From IMG/VR virus record IMGVR_UViG_3300044273_000015, positions 1-20,081 of that record: 20,081 nt of DNA; one strand, given 5' to 3'. This DNA is from a virus. Made by a program: the position numbers and the translations under genes. Below the pieces are notes generated by a model that searched no databases, was not told the DNA's origin, and was given only the letters and a program-made list of their open reading frames with translations. Within the stretch, counting starts at the first letter, position 1. The number at the start of each line of letters is the position of its first letter. Of the stretch, positions 7,043 through 14,036 are shown piece by piece.

Positions 7043-7372
7043 TTATCCCTCCAAAAACATCATTAATTGTATAAGCATATCTCCAGTTAAAACTATATTA
7101 TTTTCTAAAACTATTTTGTTAACCGTTTGCCATTTTGTTCCATCATAAACATAAATAGTTGGCGGAAAAACTGATACATCCATCCAGATTTGACCTGTTT
7201 TAGGATTTAATGGTGCCGATATTCCTATGTAAGCCCCTCGATAAATCGGATTATTCTCAGGATCAGAGTTATAAAATGCATCCGCTAAAATTGAAAAATT
7301 TGTATTTATTTTTGCTGTATCTTCACTTACTTTACCACTCGGATAAGTTATTGGATTACGAGCATATGGCAT
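7043..7372 (-). CDS. Tail-fibre-type protein with GQIWMD...YVYDGTKW motif
   Basis: A 109-aa protein. It starts with a helical NTNFSILADAF segment, followed by NPKTGQIWMDVSVFPPTIYV and YDGTKWQTV. The GQ-W-D-x-S-x-x-P-x-x-x-V-x-DG-x-W pattern is a frequent small domain in phage tail fibres, usually a surface-exposed beta hairpin. Here it is a stand-alone gene in the run of short structural genes. GGAGGG precedes the ATG. Confidence 0.7.
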   Translation of the reverse strand: MPYARNPITYPSGKVSEDTAKINTNFSILADAFYNSDPENNPIYRGAYIGISAPLNPKTGQIWMDVSVFPPTIYVYDGTKWQTVNKIVLENNIVLTGDMLIQLMMFLEG

Positions 7373-7386
7373 TATCTATCCCTCCA

Positions 7387-7746
7387 TTAAGTTATTTGTT
7401 TAGGTATTTGAAACTCTATCATCCCCGCAAAAAATACCAATTGCTGTCCTGTCCTCACAGTTGCTGGACTTGGTAAAGAAACTAATAAAGCAACTTCCCC
7501 ATCCGAAATCAAACCAACATAATACACATCAGACCAATTCGCCGTCGCTACAGGAAATACAATCGTATTCGAATTCACATAATAAAAATTATCCGCATCC
7601 TCATTTAAATAAACAAACCCAGGAAAAGGTTGCCTACTATACCCACCACCAGATAATTCATTTTTGTTAATGTCAAATAAACCAACCTGCGCCCCATTAA
7701 ATGCAAATGCAATTAAATCCGCTCCTTTCCTATATGTTATCCTCAT
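7387..7746 (-). CDS. Short phage tail-fibre protein (gp80-like)
   Basis: A 119-aa beta-rich protein with features seen in a widespread group of short tail-fibre proteins: a GGGYSRQPFPG segment (residues 33-43), then NTIVFPVATANWSDVYYVGL, an ISDGEVALLVSLPSPATV stretch and a closing QQLVFFAGMIEFQI strand. The pattern FP-x-A-x-x-x-W-x-x-V followed by a cargo-like beta sandwich matches what I recall for gp80-type fibre proteins. The start overlaps the stop of the upstream gene by 4 bp (ATGA). AAGGAG precedes the ATG. Confidence 0.7.
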   Translation of the reverse strand: MRITYRKGADLIAFAFNGAQVGLFDINKNELSGGGYSRQPFPGFVYLNEDADNFYYVNSNTIVFPVATANWSDVYYVGLISDGEVALLVSLPSPATVRTGQQLVFFAGMIEFQIPKQIT

Positions 7747-8876
7747 TTCGCTACTCCTTCAAAATTTATTTTCGCAATCTTCATCTTGGTTGCAACAGGT
7801 AAATACCATACCAAACTAAACTCCTCTCCATATAAATTACATCTAAAATTATGTTCGTCAAGAGGTAAGTTAAATGCTAAAGATCGCTCCTCCCCTCGAT
7901 AATTCGCAATAACATTAAACATAACACTGTCCGCCCTACACTTTTTCACATCATAATAAAACCCTTGAAACCTTTGCAAATAGTCAAAATCAAACAACAA
8001 ATTAACATAACATTTGTCATAATAATAAGTCATCGGCTCATCAGTAAATCGATACCTATAAAAAACCTTCTCAGATACATCAAAAAACCACTCCCTATCA
8101 ACAAAAATCGCCAAATCTCCAAAATACATATCATCATCAATCAAAAACATAAACCGCCCAGTCTCTTCATGACTAAACATAAAAACCTTATGATTATAAC
8201 ACTTCCTAAAATGCCACCTGTCTAATTGCTTGTCCTTAAATACTTCCCTAAACGAATTATAAAACGCCTCAATATCAAATAAAATCCCCGCACTACCAAC
8301 CATTCGTAAACTTAATCCAACCAAACCATTCTGACCCCTAACCCAAATCAACCCATCTTTAACAAGCAAATTGTGATAATCATAAAAACTCGAAGGTATA
8401 TACACACTCATAAATGTAGTCGGTATCAAATCGCTCAACTCAAGAAGCTCCTGTAAACTATAAAACTGAACCGTCGGAACATCCACATACTCAAGAAATA
8501 CAACAGAAAACGGATTATACAAAGCCACCCCAATAAAATTCCGCCCTGCATAACTCTTACTTACTTTCTCCGCTCCATTTATCTTATCTATCGCACTGCT
8601 CCGAATAACAAATAAATTCTCTTTATGCGCTATTAATCCTACCACATCATTATACCCCACATGCTCAAACACTTGCTTCTTATTAATGTCAATATACACA
8701 ACTCTTTGCCCTAACTTATCATAAAAACCAATACACTTATCACTCGTCACACAATCCGTCAAATCAAAAATATTAAAATTCAACGAAATACTATCCACAA
8801 TAATCGGCGTCTCAAATATCAACTCACCTTGCTTCACATTTACTGTCACACAATTACCATTTATGTTGTTAACCAT
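7743..8876 (-). CDS. Large unknown structural protein, possibly beta-propeller
   Basis: A 377-aa protein from the ATG at 8876 (a GTG at 8888 is an alternative). Repeated blocks of alternating strands with aromatic residues (GFYDKLGQRVVYID, LFVIRSSAIDKI, FSVVFLEYVDV, LLVKDGLIWVRG, FMFLIDDDMYFG) suggest a beta-propeller or multi-blade sheet such as head-closure/stabilisation proteins of short-tailed phages. No capsid (HK97-like) signature is visible. It overlaps the Trp-rich gene upstream and the fibre gene downstream (4 bp), so it belongs to the same operon. Function not established. Confidence 0.6.
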   Translation of the reverse strand: MVNNINGNCVTVNVKQGELIFETPIIVDSISLNFNIFDLTDCVTSDKCIGFYDKLGQRVVYIDINKKQVFEHVGYNDVVGLIAHKENLFVIRSSAIDKINGAEKVSKSYAGRNFIGVALYNPFSVVFLEYVDVPTVQFYSLQELLELSDLIPTTFMSVYIPSSFYDYHNLLVKDGLIWVRGQNGLVGLSLRMVGSAGILFDIEAFYNSFREVFKDKQLDRWHFRKCYNHKVFMFSHEETGRFMFLIDDDMYFGDLAIFVDREWFFDVSEKVFYRYRFTDEPMTYYYDKCYVNLLFDFDYLQRFQGFYYDVKKCRADSVMFNVIANYRGEERSLAFNLPLDEHNFRCNLYGEEFSLVWYLPVATKMKIAKINFEGVAK

Positions 8877-9442
8877 AGAGGACCCCACTGATCATTCGGA
8901 AAATCTCCCCAAGTATCAATATCTCCCCATCTATAACTATCAACTACCTGAATAGTATCACTTTCACTTATCACAGCTGAACAACCAATCGCACTATAAA
9001 TCAACCCAGCAAAATTATCCTTCAACAAAGCAGATGTATTAATTTGAACCGCTGGAAATAACACATCAAACAAATTCTTAAGTCTCACATATGTCGCTAA
9101 ATTCACTTGCTTAACAATTATCGGCTCAATAAATGAACCAAATACAACCGCAAAAATCTTCTCCTTAAAAATCTCATCCCACTTAAACCAACCCCATCTC
9201 CTATAAAAACTCTCAGGTAATAACTCACTTAAATACTGCTTTAACCCCTCATACCCTTCCCACTCAACTTTCTTCAAAACATTCCTTACCTTAAAAGGAA
9301 CCTTCAACCAAGCAAATGTATAACTCTGCCATTCATATTCCCAATCTCCCCAAGTCTCTCCAAAATCTTCCCAAGTATCAAAATCACCCCAAGTCCCAGT
9401 AACCTCAGCCTTCTTTATCTTCCGAAACTTCGTATATAACAT
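8861..9442 (-). CDS. Trp-rich repeat protein, first gene of late operon
   Basis: A 193-aa protein with two copies of a Trp/Asp motif, one at each end: WGDFDTWEDF (residues 18-27, followed by TWGDW) and WGDIDTWGDF (172-181, followed by QWGPLW). Between them lies a helical region and FGSFIEPIIVKQVNLATYVRLKNLFDVLFPA. Similar W-x5-W repeats occur in phage structural proteins, but I do not recognise a family. GGGAGG lies about 10 nt before the ATG. It is the promoter-proximal gene of the 9442-3083 operon and is divergent from the portal, so it may be a portal- or tail-proximal virion protein. Confidence 0.65.
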   Translation of the reverse strand: MLYTKFRKIKKAEVTGTWGDFDTWEDFGETWGDWEYEWQSYTFAWLKVPFKVRNVLKKVEWEGYEGLKQYLSELLPESFYRRWGWFKWDEIFKEKIFAVVFGSFIEPIIVKQVNLATYVRLKNLFDVLFPAVQINTSALLKDNFAGLIYSAIGCSAVISESDTIQVVDSYRWGDIDTWGDFPNDQWGPLWLTT

Positions 9443-9444
9443 GC

Positions 9445-9472
9445 TTGCAAATCCTCCCGTTTGTATTATAAT
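9445..9472 (+). promoter_or_regulatory. Promoter for the portal operon
   Basis: TTGCAA (9445-9450), 16-bp spacer, TATAAT (9467-9472), followed after 31 bp by the portal ATG, with AAGAGG as ribosome site. Its -10 shares bases with the opposing promoter. Confidence 0.5.
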
Positions 9473-9493
9473 AAACTAACAAACCGTTGACAA
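9465..9493 (-). promoter_or_regulatory. Promoter for the long minus-strand late operon
   Basis: On the minus strand, TTGTCA (9493-9488), 17-bp spacer, perfect TATAAT (9470-9465). The start codon of the first gene is at 9442 with GGGAGG between. The near-palindromic ATTATAAT serves both directions. Confidence 0.6.
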
Positions 9494-9503
9494 GAGGTTA
9501 CAC

Positions 9504-11204
9504 ATGATTTTATCAATCAACAATCAAATTTACAACTATAGTGACATCGAAAGTTATGTGTTAGGTCAATTGTTAGCTGTCGAAAGTGCTTACTCTCGCA
9601 GGCTCACATCACTCATCCGATACATGCAAGAATTAAACGGCGAAACTAATATCCCACCACCACCATATGAATGGCAATCCAAATTTGTCTCATCAATGTT
9701 TTACCAAAAAATCTTCTTCGCCTATTTCTACCTTCGCTCCTTCCTCGAAAAAGCATTCGAAAACCTTTTCACAATCGACACCGATAACGAACAACTCCAA
9801 ATCCTCCTAACCAAAATTCTCCAACATTACATCAAAACCCTTAACATCAAAGATGCCCTATCCAAAGTCCTCTTCTACAGCCTCCTCTCTGGCTACGGAT
9901 TTATCTACATCACATACAACGAAGACCTCAAACGCTTAGATTTACAAGTTGTTAATCCATTACACTCCAAAATCACACCCGACCTCAATTATGTTTGCAT
10001 CACCGAATACCTACCTATACCCGAAGCCATACGAAGATACAACCTATCATATAATCAAATCGAACCTTATGTCATTCCACAAGACGACCCAGAATTCTCA
10101 GTTTACACATATCTACAAAAAGTCTACAATGAAAAAATCGTCCGCATCGATAAATTCTACGGCATCGTTTTCCTACCAGATGACATCATAACTCCACACC
10201 TCTACACAATTCTCAATAAAACCAAACTCATTGACGCTGAAATAATGCCCGATAAAATCACCCCATTCGTTGTCGAATTCCTTTACGGCGTTAACACTCA
10301 AGTCTCCTATGCTGACCTCATCTACCCATATTATGTCCAAGATACAATTCTAACCCGTGCCATCCTTGATAGTGCATTAGTCAATCTAACACTTGGCTTC
10401 GAAGTCGATACATCAATCATTGAAGAAGACAGCCTCTCCGATGAATTGAAACCTTGGAAAATCTTTTACACCAGAGGTGGTGGAGAAATTCAGGCAATCC
10501 GACCAATCAAACTTGCGAACTTCGACCCGAATGCCTTACCAATCCGCAACCTCATCCAGAATGAAGCCACAAATGTCTCCGCAATCACAGAATTCATCAT
10601 GGGTCTCCCTTCCTCTCGCTCAAGAGTTACCGCTAAAGAAGTCTCCCTCAAAACCCAACAAACCCAAATGACCCTCGCCATCTTCATCGAACGCTTAGAA
10701 ACCGTCTTCATCTCCCAACTCCTTACCAAACTCCTCTACTACATCCTCAAATACGAAGCACCAAACCTACACCAACTCCTAACCCCCGAAGAATTAAACT
10801 TGCTCGCCACCATCACACCCGATGATGTCCTCTCACAAATCAAATTCAAAATCCGTGGCTTCACTAATGTCGTCCAAAAAAACGAACGCCTCGAAAAAAT
10901 CATGTCCCTCCTCGAACTATTCGGTCAACTAAACCTCCTACCCATCCTAAACATCGAAAAACTCATCCACGAAATACTTTACATCCTCGACCTCCCACCA
11001 GATATCATCGAAGTCAATAAACTCGCCCAACTAATACAAGCAATGCAACCCGCCCAACTCACACAACAACAAAAAATCAACGAACTCCTTGCCCTCATTA
11101 CCAAACTATCTAAACACCCATCCATGGAAAATATCGACATCCCAAAACTCCTCTCCGAATTAACTGGCTTACAAATACCCGAAAAACAACCAACCGAGGA
11201 TTAA
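9504..11204 (+). CDS. Phage portal protein
   Basis: Forms the dodecameric ring at one capsid vertex through which TerL pumps DNA and to which the tail attaches. At 566 aa the length fits podovirus-type portals. The most diagnostic stretch is residues 349-388: NLIQNEATNVSAITEFIMG, then SSRSRVTAKEVSLKTQQTQ, leading into the long helix of the stem/crown. The first 150 residues are helical, followed by a beta-rich wing. The C-terminus is Gln/Leu-rich and helical (515-560), like a barrel. AAGAGG lies 7 nt before the ATG. It is transcribed toward the control region, opposite to most left-arm genes and to terL. Codons are strikingly C-ending (ATC, CTC, AAC), unlike the minus-strand genes. Confidence 0.85.
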   Translation: MILSINNQIYNYSDIESYVLGQLLAVESAYSRRLTSLIRYMQELNGETNIPPPPYEWQSKFVSSMFYQKIFFAYFYLRSFLEKAFENLFTIDTDNEQLQILLTKILQHYIKTLNIKDALSKVLFYSLLSGYGFIYITYNEDLKRLDLQVVNPLHSKITPDLNYVCITEYLPIPEAIRRYNLSYNQIEPYVIPQDDPEFSVYTYLQKVYNEKIVRIDKFYGIVFLPDDIITPHLYTILNKTKLIDAEIMPDKITPFVVEFLYGVNTQVSYADLIYPYYVQDTILTRAILDSALVNLTLGFEVDTSIIEEDSLSDELKPWKIFYTRGGGEIQAIRPIKLANFDPNALPIRNLIQNEATNVSAITEFIMGLPSSRSRVTAKEVSLKTQQTQMTLAIFIERLETVFISQLLTKLLYYILKYEAPNLHQLLTPEELNLLATITPDDVLSQIKFKIRGFTNVVQKNERLEKIMSLLELFGQLNLLPILNIEKLIHEILYILDLPPDIIEVNKLAQLIQAMQPAQLTQQQKINELLALITKLSKHPSMENIDIPKLLSELTGLQIPEKQPTED

Positions 11205-11208
11205 ACCC

Positions 11209-11658
11209 ATGCCCAAACAACAAAACCAACAACAAAACCAATTAACCCTCGACCAAATTAACCCAGAACTCCTCAATACCAAAATCCTAATCGCACTACT
11301 CAAAGCCTGCCAAGAACTCGAACACATCTTCACCATCCGAGCTAAAGAATTAGCCTTCGATAACACCGAACTAAATTTAGCCCTACAAAACCTCAACCAA
11401 ATCATCACCTTCAAAGAAAAACTCGTAAACCTAATCGAACGAACTCAAGCAATCCAAAACCTACAACAATCAAAACTTAAACCAATCAACGAAGATACTA
11501 AAATCGCACTCGAAATCCTACAATATATCCAAGATACCTACCAAATCAATCCCAAAAACCTACTAATCTACATCCTACATAAACTCGACCTCGAATTAAT
11601 TAAACACGAAATCCAATTAACTAACCCCCTCTCCCCCTCCCAACTTATTAAACAATAA
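11209..11658 (+). CDS. Helical protein coupled to portal
   Basis: A 149-aa, almost entirely helical protein with a Gln/Asn-rich N-terminus (PKQQNQQQNQ) and no cysteine, membrane segment or known motif. It starts 4 bp after the portal stop, with GAGG inside the portal's last codons, so it is co-translated with it. By position it could be a scaffold-like, head-completion or portal-binding protein; that is inference. Its 3' end overlaps the convergent gene at 11617-11850 by 42 bp. Confidence 0.7.
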   Translation: MPKQQNQQQNQLTLDQINPELLNTKILIALLKACQELEHIFTIRAKELAFDNTELNLALQNLNQIITFKEKLVNLIERTQAIQNLQQSKLKPINEDTKIALEILQYIQDTYQINPKNLLIYILHKLDLELIKHEIQLTNPLSPSQLIKQ

Positions 11659-11850
11659 CTGTAACCTCTTATATAAATCATCCAATGACTTCTGCACAAA
11701 CCAAGGAACTACCCACACCCTCCGATAAAACTCCAACTCCTCCAAAATACCCCTAACCTCACCCCTAACCTCCTCAATCAATCTGCTCAACTCTCCACCA
11801 TCATTTAACTCACCCACTAAATCATTAAACTTTTTACCCCTACGACCCAT
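11617..11850 (-). CDS. Small charged helical protein after the methylase
   Basis: A 77-aa basic-then-acidic helical protein (MGRRGKKFNDLVGELNDGG, then SRLIEEVRGEVRGILEELEF). No family recognised. A full ribosome site (AAGGAGGTG) lies 5 nt before the ATG, and it follows the methylase by 25 bp in the same direction, so it is likely real. Its last 14 codons overlap the convergent gene of the portal operon. Confidence 0.65.
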   Translation of the reverse strand: MGRRGKKFNDLVGELNDGGELSRLIEEVRGEVRGILEELEFYRRVWVVPWFVQKSLDDLYKRLQLLFNKLGGGEGVS

Positions 11851-11875
11851 CTAACACCTCCTTACCTTATTCACC

Positions 11876-12748
11876 TTACAACAGATACTTTTCCACTTTA
11901 TAATTCATCCACACACTTTCTATCCTCTTCGGTCTTTCACAATATTCTGATGATGGAACTGTAGCCCTCAATGACACCTCTTTATCTAACCTTACCCATC
12001 CATGCTCCTCAAGCCTTTTATATATCTCATTTTGATAACCCGACAATATCACTTTACTTTTTAATTTTAAACAAATATCTACCAACTCTTCATGCTCCTC
12101 ATTACTCATCTCATACACATATATTCCTTTACTGTTAGAACGAGTATCCAAAACATACGGCGGATCCATATATATTACAACATCATCCCCATCATACTTC
12201 AATACCACATCCTTCCAATCCCTATTCAATACTACAACACCTCTCAACCTTTTGTGTATAGCTAATAATCTATCCTTCACTCTCTGATAAATCATTGCTT
12301 TATTCTTTTTTTTCCATATCAAAAACTGCTCAGTTAAATTACCATTCAAAGCAAATCTATTAACATAGAAAAACGCTACCGCCTTATCTACTAAATCTAA
12401 CTCCTTACTCTTTAACTTCTCTAACATCTCATAATACAACTTCTCACTCGCACCTACAAACCATATCTTCTCTACAAACTTCTGAAATAACACCTCATCC
12501 GATAAAACCTTAAACAATGCATACACCCTGTCATCTATATCATTAATAACTTCAACATCCGACCTTAACTTGTTAAAAAATACCCACCCAGCACCAAAAA
12601 ACGGCTCCACATATATCTTATGCTTAGGTATAAGCTTCACTATCCAATCCGCTATATAAAACTTACCTCCAATCCACTGAAGAAGTGATTTTACTTCATT
12701 TACCTGACACCTCATAAAATCTTCCATCACTAAATCTTTCAAATCCAT
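11876..12748 (-). CDS. dam: D12-class DNA adenine N6-methyltransferase (Dam-like)
   Basis: Transfers a methyl group from S-adenosylmethionine to adenine N6 in a short DNA motif, probably to protect phage DNA from host restriction or to mark it. Motifs from the ATG at 12748: WIGGK (25-29, motif X), EPFFGAG (48-54, motif I, cofactor binding) and DPPY (195-198, motif IV, catalytic), in the order expected for the D12 class. About 290 aa is normal. The frame extends to a TTG at 12766 with a good GAGGAAG site, so a slightly longer product is possible. The target sequence cannot be read from the protein; GATC is the usual one for Dam. It heads a two-gene minus-strand operon next to the control region. 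Confidence 0.9.
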   Translation of the reverse strand: MDLKDLVMEDFMRCQVNEVKSLLQWIGGKFYIADWIVKLIPKHKIYVEPFFGAGWVFFNKLRSDVEVINDIDDRVYALFKVLSDEVLFQKFVEKIWFVGASEKLYYEMLEKLKSKELDLVDKAVAFFYVNRFALNGNLTEQFLIWKKKNKAMIYQRVKDRLLAIHKRLRGVVVLNRDWKDVVLKYDGDDVVIYMDPPYVLDTRSNSKGIYVYEMSNEEHEELVDICLKLKSKVILSGYQNEIYKRLEEHGWVRLDKEVSLRATVPSSEYCERPKRIESVWMNYKVEKYLL

Positions 12749-12817
12749 CTGCCCAACCCTTATCAAAATAACTTCCTCACTCTATAATCCTCCCATCCCC
12801 TCTCATACCACCACTCT

Positions 12818-12846
12818 ATTTTAAACTACATCAACACAAAATCCAA
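12818..12846 (-). promoter_or_regulatory. Candidate promoter for the methylase operon
   Basis: On the minus strand, TTGGAT (12846-12841), 17-bp spacer, TAAAAT (12823-12818). It would give a leader of about 50-65 nt before the methylase start. Match is moderate; another weak pair (TTGTGT, 17 bp, TATATT) lies just upstream. Confidence 0.35.
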
Positions 12847-12886
12847 CCCCCATATTAATATACAAATCAATACACAAATACACAAA

Positions 12887-12945
12887 CCCCAACCCTAACC
12901 CCCTGCATAAACGACATGAAGAGGGCGACGACCCCCCTCTGGGGC
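12887..12945. other. C-rich tract and GC-rich hairpin before the repeat array
   Basis: Three C runs separated by AA and TAA (12887-12903) are followed by a GC-rich segment that can fold two mutually exclusive ways: AGAGGG (12920-12925) with CCCTCT (12935-12940), or CCCC (12934-12937) with GGGG (12941-12944). The second is followed by CTTTT, so terminator function on the plus strand is possible. It lies between the methylase and the tandem repeats in otherwise AT-rich DNA. Confidence 0.4.
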
Positions 12946-12968
12946 TTTTCACATTTGGCTTGGCTCCT

Positions 12969-13182
12969 CAATTCTTTAGTTTTTTGGTCAATTTTTCAAC
13001 ATTTAAATTTATCAATTTAATTCTTTACTTTTCTACTTAACTTCTCAACAATTCAATTCTTTAGTTTCTCGGTTAACTTCTTAACAACTTAATTTATCAA
13101 TTTAATTCTTTGGTTTTTTAATCAACTTTTCAACTTCTCAATTGTTTAGTTTCTCGATAAATTTTTCAACAATTCAATTTAT
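12969..13182. repeat. 2.5 copies of an 85-bp tandem repeat (44+41 bp half-units)
   Basis: Five units begin CAATT at 12969, 13013, 13054, 13098 and 13139, with lengths 44, 41, 44, 41 and 44. Units 1, 3 and 5 share CAATTcTTTAGTTT at the start and an AATTTAT-type end; units 2 and 4 begin CAATTTAATTCTTT. All contain a (G/C)TYAAYTTYTCAAC-like core. This is a higher-order repeat of 85 bp. It is non-coding and coincides with the change in GC skew, so it is a candidate iteron array. Confidence 0.75.
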
Positions 13183-13410
13183 AAACAATAAAACAATAAA
13201 TATAACCTTATGAAGTCAACTTTTTTGGTGTTACGGAAGGCGGTCGATTTTCACACAATTGTTTAATTCAAATAAATGTAATCTTACAAAGTTAACTTTT
13301 AAAATTTATAAACATATAAACAAATAAACTTATAAACTTATAAACAATAAAACAATAAATATAAACCTACAAAGTCAACTTTTATAATTTATAAACATAT
13401 AAACAATATT
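13180..13410. repeat. AT-rich repeats with GTYAACTT core
   Basis: TATAAACAATAAAACAATAA occurs at 13180 and again at 13339. A second element, (T/A)ACAAAGTYAACTTTT followed by AATTTATAAACATATAAAC, occurs around 13201 (5' part only), 13276 and 13359, spaced about 76 and 83 bp. In the middle copy the core is the perfect palindrome AAAGTTAACTTT. No ORF. A short G+C-richer patch (13230-13250) interrupts the array. Candidate unwinding/initiator region. Confidence 0.6.
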
Positions 13411-13411
13411 T

Positions 13412-13457
13412 TTTGGTAAATAAATAAATTTATATATTTAGTGGTTTGGTCAAGAAT
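13412..13457 (+). repeat. 46-bp dispersed repeat, copy 1
   Basis: Begins TTTGGTAAATAA and ends GGTCAAGAAT. Matches the copy at 14898-14943 at 38 of 46 positions without gaps; the 3' part recurs at 14550. Non-coding. Confidence 0.6.
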
Positions 13458-13514
13458 TGGCTGCTTCGGAAGTGTCTCAAATTACGAGGAAAGCTTGCGA
13501 TAACGGTTCTTAAT

Positions 13515-13529
13515 AAAGAATTATTCTTT
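13515..13529. promoter_or_regulatory. 7-1-7 palindrome, site 1 (Fur-family-like)
   Basis: AAAGAAT-T-ATTCTTT, a perfect inverted repeat with a single central base. Site 2 starts 17 bp later on the same stretch. Same arrangement as sites 2 and 3, differing at the outer bases. Confidence 0.45.
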
Positions 13530-13530
13530 G

Positions 13531-13547
13531 TTTAGAATTATTCTAAA
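13531..13547. promoter_or_regulatory. 7-1-7 palindrome, site 2 (PerR/Fur-like)
   Basis: TTTAGAAT-T-ATTCTAAA, perfect over 17 bp. The inner 15 bp fit the TTAnAATnATTnTAA form of PerR-type operators. No gene starts immediately beside it. Confidence 0.5.
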
Positions 13548-13613
13548 GTAGAGGAATGTATGAGAAGGAGAATTTCTTTTTTGTTTAATTAAATTTTTTT
13601 AAAATTTTAAAAA

Positions 13614-13636
13614 TGTTCCACGAAAAATGTTCCACG
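13614..13636. repeat. Direct repeat TGTTCCACG x2
   Basis: TGTTCCACG at 13614-13622 and 13628-13636, each in an A-rich setting (AAAATGTTCCACGRAAAA), 14 bp apart. TGTTCCACG equals one half of the bacterial parS-type palindrome, but the second half is absent. Confidence 0.5.
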
Positions 13637-13690
13637 GAAAAAAAATAAAAAAAAAAAATTTCGAAAAACTTTTTCTCATAGCTTCCATTT

Positions 13691-13707
13691 TTTAGAATAA
13701 TTCTAAA
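13691..13707. promoter_or_regulatory. 7-1-7 palindrome, site 3 (PerR/Fur-like)
   Basis: TTTAGAAT-A-ATTCTAAA, identical to site 2 except for the central base. Sites 2 and 3 bracket the A-rich segment with the TGTTCCACG pair. Confidence 0.5.
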
Positions 13708-13730
13708 TTAATAACTTTTCTAACTTGCTA

Positions 13731-14036
13731 CGGTATTGGTTAGTTTGGTAGTCGATAGGTTTGGAAGGTAGGTTTGGTATTGGTTACGGTATTGGTTTGG
13801 TAGTTGGTTTATTTATTTGCAATTGAAGTTGCAATTGAGAATGAGTTTCAATTTCGGTATTGATTTGGAAGGTTTGGTAGTTGGTAAGAAGGTTTGGTAG
13901 GTAGGTTAGGTCGGTTTGGTTTGGTAGGTTTCGGTAGGTCGGTTTGGTTATGGTTTGGTAGTTGGTAGGTAGGTAGGTTTGGTTACGGTTTGGTAGGTTT
14001 GGTAGGTAGGTTTGGAAGGTTTACTTGGAAGGCTTG
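13731..14036 (+). repeat. G/T-rich irregular repeat (GGTTTGGTAGGTAGG)
   Basis: About 300 bp of irregular GGTTTGG, GGTAGG and GGTATTGG units on the plus strand with almost no C (13921-13980 has 25 G and 2 C). A TTGCAATTGA pair with a 12-bp period (13817 and 13829) interrupts it. No ORF with a start signal. Closely spaced GG pairs could form two-layer G-quadruplexes in single-stranded DNA or RNA. It lies just upstream of the first early promoter. Confidence 0.7.

Noticed and set aside
7743-8876. Major capsid protein
   Set aside because: Length would fit, but the sequence shows blade-like strand repeats and none of the features expected for an HK97-type capsid; left as an unknown structural protein.
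11169-11414. Minus-strand 81-codon frame across the portal/partner junction
   Set aside because: Antisense to two well-supported genes; membrane-like composition (Trp/Leu/Cys) comes from complementing Gln/Asn codons.
12969-13182. CRISPR array
   Set aside because: Units are contiguous and diverged along their whole length, with no identical repeats separated by unique spacers and no cas genes.
13731-14036. Telomere or linear genome end
   Set aside because: The G/T repeats are irregular and internal, flanked on both sides by ordinary phage sequence.
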